The translations under genes were made by a program, and so were the position numbers. From the NCBI GenBank assembly GCA_910890315.1, contig CAJVGD010000006.1:992001-1056000 (forward strand): DNA of 64,000 nt. Reading direction: 5' to 3'. The notes beneath the pieces were generated by a model that saw only the letters and a list, made by a program, of their open reading frames with translations, made no database searches and was not told the DNA's origin. The stretch is from Serendipita indica DSM 11827 (lineage: Eukaryota; Basidiomycota; Agaricomycetes; Sebacinales; Serendipitaceae). Every line of letters starts with the position of its first letter. The stretch's first letter is position 1. Shown here piece by piece: positions 59,215 to 64,000 of the stretch.

Positions 59215-60858
59215 ATGGCGATGGACAACAAGCCAACATTGTGGAAAAATCTACGCGCTGTAGTCATAAACTATGCAGATCTCGGCTTTACTGCGTTTGG
59301 AGGCCCCCCCGTCCACTTTCACATCCTGCACGATAGATTCGTCGACAAACTCGGTTGGATATCGGAGAAGAATGTTTGTAGCAATCTCCTTTCTTCTCTA
59401 AAATGTCGACTCAACAGTCCATCCTAGTGGCAGGAACTATTTGCTGTATCGCAAGCACTGCCTGGTAGGTAGTCCGATAACTCAAGGTCATTAGCCAACG
59501 GTATGGTTTCTAGGTCCTGCATCCACCAAGATGGCCTATGCTATCGCGCTCAACCACCTCGGGTTTATACCTGCCCTGGTCGCGTTTACTCTCTGGTCTC
59601 TACCGGGCGCGCTGGGCATGTACGGTCTTGGTCTTGGTATCAGCCGCATCAACGAAAGACTTCCGGACGCGGTCTACGCGTTAATTACAGGACTCAACTG
59701 CGCTACTGTAGGCTTGATCGCACTAGCGGGGATGCAACTCAGCATCCGCACGATCACAGATAGACTCTCGCGAGCTCTACTCATCTTTAGTGCATGCGCT
59801 GGGCTGTGCTACACGGCTCTCTGGTGGTTCCCGTTCTTGATGGGTGTCTGTGCAGCCATTGCAATCCTCTGGGACTTTTGGCTTCGAAAGGCGATTCATC
59901 GACTTTCAGTTGCATCCCAGAGAGTCCTTTCCAAGTTACGCAGAGGTCGGAGTGCAAGTGCCGAGCCCCAGCCCGAAGGCCAGGATCCAGCCTCTATAGA
60001 AATGAGAGCAGCTGACGACCAAGCTTCTGTGCGCTCCAGAAGCGGCTCAGAAGAGAGCACGCCTCCTGCATTCAAACTGGATCTCACTCCAGGTCTCACC
60101 ATCATCGGCGTCTTCTTTGTCGCTTTCGCCACTCTTATGGGGCTGCGTGCCCATTTTAAGAATGTAGTAGCTCTCAAGTTCTTCAGTAACATGGTTCTTG
60201 CGGGTAAGCGGGTCTATGGACCTCCTTCTCCGGTGCAGGTGACCTGGTCTAATCACACGCGACGACAGGTACAATTATATTTGGAGGAGGACCGGTCGTG
60301 ATTCCTCTGCTTCGTGAATACGTCGTACAGGAAGGGTGGGTAAGCCCCAGAGACTTCTTGCTCGGGTTGGCCATCATCCAGGCGTTTCCCGGTCCCAACT
60401 TCAATTGTGCGTGCCCTAGGATTCCTTTAAATGATTGCTGAAACACTCTGGCAGTTGCCGTGTATTTGGGTGCCTTGACTGCTTCATCTGGCCGTGTCCC
60501 GTCATACGTGGGGGCAATATTAGGATTCATCGGGATATTCCTACCGGGGCTGATGTTGACGACGGGGATGGCATCGATATGGATCCGTCTTCGTCGCCGG
60601 TACTCACAACTCGTCTCGTCTTTCCTGCGTGGCATCAATGCAGGAGCTATTGGGCTTATTTGGACAGCCGTATATCGCCTTTGGGAGGCAGGAAATTTGA
60701 CGCAATCTACAGAGTCCGCTCGTAGTCTTGGAGCTGACCCGTGGTGGCTGGTGATTACTTCTTTGGCGTTCTCAGCGAATGCGTGGTACAAGGTACCTGC
60801 CCCGGTTTGTATTGTTCTCGGCGGAGCTCTAGGGCTCGCGTGGTGGGGTGTTCGTTAG
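59215..60858 (+). CDS. CHR-family (chromate-type) anion transporter, two-domain form
   Basis: Five exons, about 440 residues and ten or so membrane segments. Each half has the CHR signature: the first, GFTAFGGPPVHFHILHDRFV, then VWQELFAVSQALPGPASTKM; the second, TIIFGGGPVVIPLLREYVVQ, then LLGLAIIQAFPGPNFNFAV. A cytosolic Ser/Glu-rich loop (about residues 210-270) joins the halves. This two-domain duplicated form is common in fungi and bacteria. Bacterial ChrA exports chromate in exchange for sulfate-like anions; the fungal substrate is not established. The ATG at 59215 starts MAMDNKPTLWKNLR. Confidence 0.9.
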
Positions 60859-61035
60859 TGTATTGTCCCGGGCGGTGTTCTAGGACCCGCCCGTGGTCTG
60901 GGGGGTTCGATTTGGTACAACCCTGTACGCTACTCTCACGTCAAAGAAGAAATCAAGGTTGACAGCTGTTTTGAGGGGCATCCAGGTGGTGGCAGGTTCC
61001 CGGACGGCTTGAGAGTTAGCCGTGAGTAAACACTC

Positions 61036-61764
61036 ATGTCTGCCGATCGAGGAAACGTGGTTTTACGGACGAATCTGGGAGAGATAACTCTGGAATTGTA
61101 TGATGACCATGCTCCGCGGACATGCAAAAACTTTCGCGAGCTTGCAAAGCGCGGATACTACCGAAATGTGCTATGGCATCGCATTATACCCGACATGATG
61201 TGCCAGTCGGGTGATCCTACAGGATCTGGGAGGGGAGGGACTAGCATCTATGGACCATACTTGTACGTGCAAATAGTGGACACGCTCTCGCCAAGGGCAT
61301 CGCCTGCCCAGTGACACTGACTGAAACGACGCTAGTGATGACGAAATCCACCCAGAGTTGCGGTTTGTAGGCGCGGGTATCCTAGCAATGGCCAACGCAG
61401 GCCCGAACACGAATAGTAAGTTTGATCGGCGGGGACGTTTATTCGACGCCAGAACCCTGTATAGTTCGCGAGAAACCGGAACGACTGACGTTTTTGTTTT
61501 GGTCGCTAGGCAGTCAATTCTTCATTACGCTTGCGCCGACGCCATACTTGGACGGCAAGAACACTATCTTTGGCCGCGTGAGCAATGGACTATCCGTCGT
61601 ACGACGTCTGGGATCAGTCGCAACTGATTCACAAGACCGGTGAGTAACCATGGGCAGTTGCACCGCTGGCTGGGAGCACGTTCTGACGGTTGTGGGGGAA
61701 TTCACTTCGCAGGCCCAAAGAGGATGTCAAGATATATGAAGCACTAGTGATCGATGAACCTTAA
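61036..61764 (+). CDS. Cyclophilin, PPIL1-like
   Basis: Four exons, about 160 residues. It matches PPIL1: [80 protein letters not shown] and [24 protein letters not shown]1 is a spliceosome-associated prolyl isomerase. The catalytic Arg is kept (LWHRIIPD), but the usual Phe two before it is Trp, the later active-site Phe is Met (DMMCQSG) and the Trp near the C-side is Tyr (TPYLDG). The intron after GGTSIYGPY is GT-AG and gives FDDEIH. It may be slow or altered in substrate choice. Confidence 0.88.
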
Positions 61765-62211
61765 TGGTGCTGGGCCCATTGGCGCCGCGGAGAGGAGGGT
61801 GTCTGGTGTGATAACCTCCGGCTACAACCGTCGAGTAGCCGGGCGAGACGTCGTCGGACAATCACTGGCATCGTAGGCAGATGTGGAGGTACCCCGCAAT
61901 GGAGAACGCGATGGAACGCAATCCTGTTCGTTGTCGCCACTGTCAATATAACTCGCCAAGGGGCCATCTGTCGACAGGAGCCACATGGACAGGCAGTGCA
62001 CTGAGACGAACAACTGAGCGGTTCCTAGACTTCGTTGCTTCATATCCCAGGGCTTGTTGCCCCCGGAACTCCGCGAGACGGGGCTCAGAGGCACGATTGG
62101 CGGCGTATTAATACTAGAGCGCGGGGTAGATAAAGCCGCTTCGTAAAACTTTGGACTAACTTTTTCATCACCCCGTATTTTATTTACTTGTCCGAGTATT
62201 CCTGGCTGTCC
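61765..62211. other. Upstream region of the Zn2Cys6 gene
   Basis: 447 bases holding the end of the cyclophilin gene and the promoter of the transcription factor. A long minus-strand open frame runs across it and into the next gene, but it looks like a shadow of the coding frame. No gene is supported. Confidence 0.45.
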
Positions 62212-64000
62212 ATGTTCCGACAACACCACCACCATCACATCTTGGTCCCCGCGTCCATCGCCCTGGATCCCTACAACCCGTTTAACAGCCCACACAGCGC
62301 CAGCAGCGTTGACCCGGAAGTAATGTATTATCAGGACCATTCTCAGCACGTTGGTCTTCCATTTCCTCAGGCCCACCAGGCCCCGCTCGTCCTCGCAGAC
62401 TATCAGCACAACCCGCTCGACGACACTCCATCGTCCATGGATGATCATGTCTCTCCAGCAATCCACAACGAGAATGGAAAACGTGTATCCTACTCCACTC
62501 CTGCTGGCCCCAGTCGCAAGCGCGTTCGCAAAGAGTCCGATCTCGACGGCGACGGCTCTGCAGGTGCAAACAGTCCCCAGGACGTGTTCGATCCAAAAGA
62601 GGGCAAGCCAAAGGCGACCAGAGGTGCACGGTACGCTCTTTCCCCACATCCTCTTAGCTGTGCCGCTGCGGTACCGCCGAGAATTCGCACCATGTCGCTC
62701 ATACACCATTTTTCAGGGCATGCACAGTCTGTAGACGCCTCAAGATGAAATGTGTAACTCTACCAGAGCTCAAAGACGGGCCTTGCAAGCGCTGCCAAGC
62801 AGGAGGTCACGAATGTATTTTTGAAGAATCTAACAGAGGCAAAAGATCATCCAAGTGAGTGACCAATCCTTACTCATCCATCTGTAATACGTTTCCACGA
62901 CACGTCGTCATTTTTGCCGTAGCCGGTGAGAATAATCATGAGCTGACACCCTCGTGCCCAGGAAACACGAGCAGTTGACGAAATCGCTGCGGAAAATGGA
63001 ACGTACACTCGACACAGTACTGCGTTCGATATCAAACCCCGCTCTCACCAGTCTCGCTGGCGGTATGGTCTCTCAGTCGCCTTCACCACCACCAGATGGT
63101 GGTTCCAGTGCGCCAGATGTGGCGGCAAGTCCAGATAGACCAGATTTTCATCAGGATGGTGGCATGCAACCTATACCAAATCCAGCAACTTATGGCGCAG
63201 CGGTGGCACCTGTCGGTGGATCTCCTCGCCTCCATTCACTTCCAGATAATGTTTTGAACCCTCTCGGTCTGCTTGCCGAGGCGTCGTCGTCTCTACGGCG
63301 CGGAAAACCCGGCTCTGCAAACTCTCCCGCTTCTGCCGGCCCACAAAAGGGCCAAATGTCTGCCTCTGCGCTCGACAATCCAAAGGTTGGCGTTGCCAAC
63401 CTTGGTGTATATTTCAAACCTGGCCCAATGACGATTCTTCCCCTGCGTCAGCTAATTATCGAGCATCAGGTCCAGGTACGCAACCCAGTTTCAGAGTTTC
63501 ACAATACTCATGTTATTGTAGCCTGAAATGCTTTCCTTTGTTTCACCTGATGTTGTTGTTGAATTATTCAGAATGTAAGGCCTTCCTCTTACGTGTCGTT
63601 CCATCTCACGACTTTGCAGTTACTTTGAACATATGAATGTAGGTATCCATATGGTGTACCATGATGTCTGCTGATTATCGTTTAGCCTCACAATAGCTTG
63701 TTGGATGTCAATTTCCACACGCCAGCCCTCATCTGCGCACGATCTCCATTCTTATTGACAACAAGTACGCACACTCGCTTGGCTTTGAACGTACTCTAAT
63801 GTCGTCTAGTCTGTGCCATTAGTTCAAAGTTCTACACTGCCGATGAGGAACTGCACCCAAAATTAACCAAGCTGGTAAACAAGCTCGCCTGGTCCGTTCC
63901 GGAGCGTGGCTACAAGAGTGTCGAGATTGTTCAAGCATACCTCCTTCTCTCTCTCTGGGGTAGCCCCGTCGAGCGCTATGAGCACGATAGGACCTGGATG
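62212..64000 (+). CDS. Zn2Cys6 transcription factor (partial, runs off the window)
   Basis: At least five exons are visible; the gene continues past 64000. The N-terminus has a His run (HHHHH) and is disordered up to KATRGAR. The zinc cluster, split by an intron at about 62631-62718, reads ACTVCRRLKMKC then PCKRCQAGGHEC, that is CX2CX6CX10CX2CX6C. A coiled segment follows (KHEQLTKSLRKMERTLDTVL), then a Ser/Pro-rich linker, and the start of the fungal-specific factor domain (LGVYFKPGPMTILPLRQLII, LVNKLAWSVPERGYKSVEIV, AYLLLSLWGSP). It should bind DNA as a dimer with CGG-type half sites. Its target pathway cannot be told. Confidence 0.88.

Noticed and set aside
61822-62709. Minus-strand open frame of 295 residues
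   Set aside because: Overlaps the spliced Zn2Cys6 exon on the other strand, which has clear domains; this frame has none.
1-64000. Transposons, LTR or virus-like elements, CRISPR arrays
   Set aside because: No reverse transcriptase, integrase, transposase, capsid-like or terminal repeat signal was seen, and no regularly spaced direct repeats.

Overview
The window is fungal nuclear DNA, most likely from an agaricomycete basidiomycete. The evidence is dense, spliced coding sequence with many introns of about 45-65 nt, 29 closely packed genes in 64 kb, and family versions typical of mushrooms and their relatives: zf-C3HC/NIPA, an Afi1/SPA-domain protein, a GH5_7-like secreted protein, a PNGase A-like protein, and membrane proteins known mainly from basidiomycetes. 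A Rhizoctonia/Cantharellales origin is an inference from overall similarity only. I saw no transposon, virus-derived element, CRISPR array, rRNA or tRNA.

Layout, left to right. 0-10 kb (all minus): a bZIP factor with an odd basic region, MAF1 (Pol III repressor), an LRRC40-like leucine-rich-repeat protein, and the meiotic axis protein HOP1 with HORMA, PHD and winged-helix parts. 10-17 kb (plus): an unrecognised protein divergent from HOP1, RRP8 rRNA methyltransferase, a bacterial-type uracil phosphoribosyltransferase, and MET10 (sulfite reductase flavoprotein). 17-25 kb (minus): a WHI5/NRM1-like protein, MCM10, and an AVT3-like vacuolar amino acid transporter. 25-32 kb: a single-pass surface protein with a mucin-like stalk (plus), then RAE1 and a large tail-anchored protein of unknown function (minus). 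32-39 kb (plus): Rag GTPase GTR1, an ALKBH1-like dioxygenase, cytochrome c1, and a secreted GH5 protein that lacks both catalytic glutamates. 39-51 kb: AFI1 (minus), RAD3/XPD (plus), a small Cys/His-rich protein rebuilt here from three exons (minus), a GCIP-like protein (minus), and YME1 (plus). 51-59 kb (minus): PNGase A-like amidase, zf-C3HC protein, ataxin-2/PBP1. 59-64 kb (plus): CHR chromate-type transporter, PPIL1-like cyclophilin, and a Zn2Cys6 factor cut by the window edge.

Most genes are ordinary housekeeping genes and do not form a pathway cluster. Several touch nutrient and TORC1 biology (GTR1, MAF1, AVT3-like, MET10), and several touch DNA and chromosome work (HOP1, MCM10, RAD3, ALKBH1-like), but nothing in the sequence shows that they act together. 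The observations most worth checking are the catalytically dead-looking GH5 protein, the bZIP whose invariant Asn is replaced, two clear GC-AG introns, the small Cys/His-rich gene, and a mucin-like stalk that is Ser/Thr/Pro-rich in changing reading frames.
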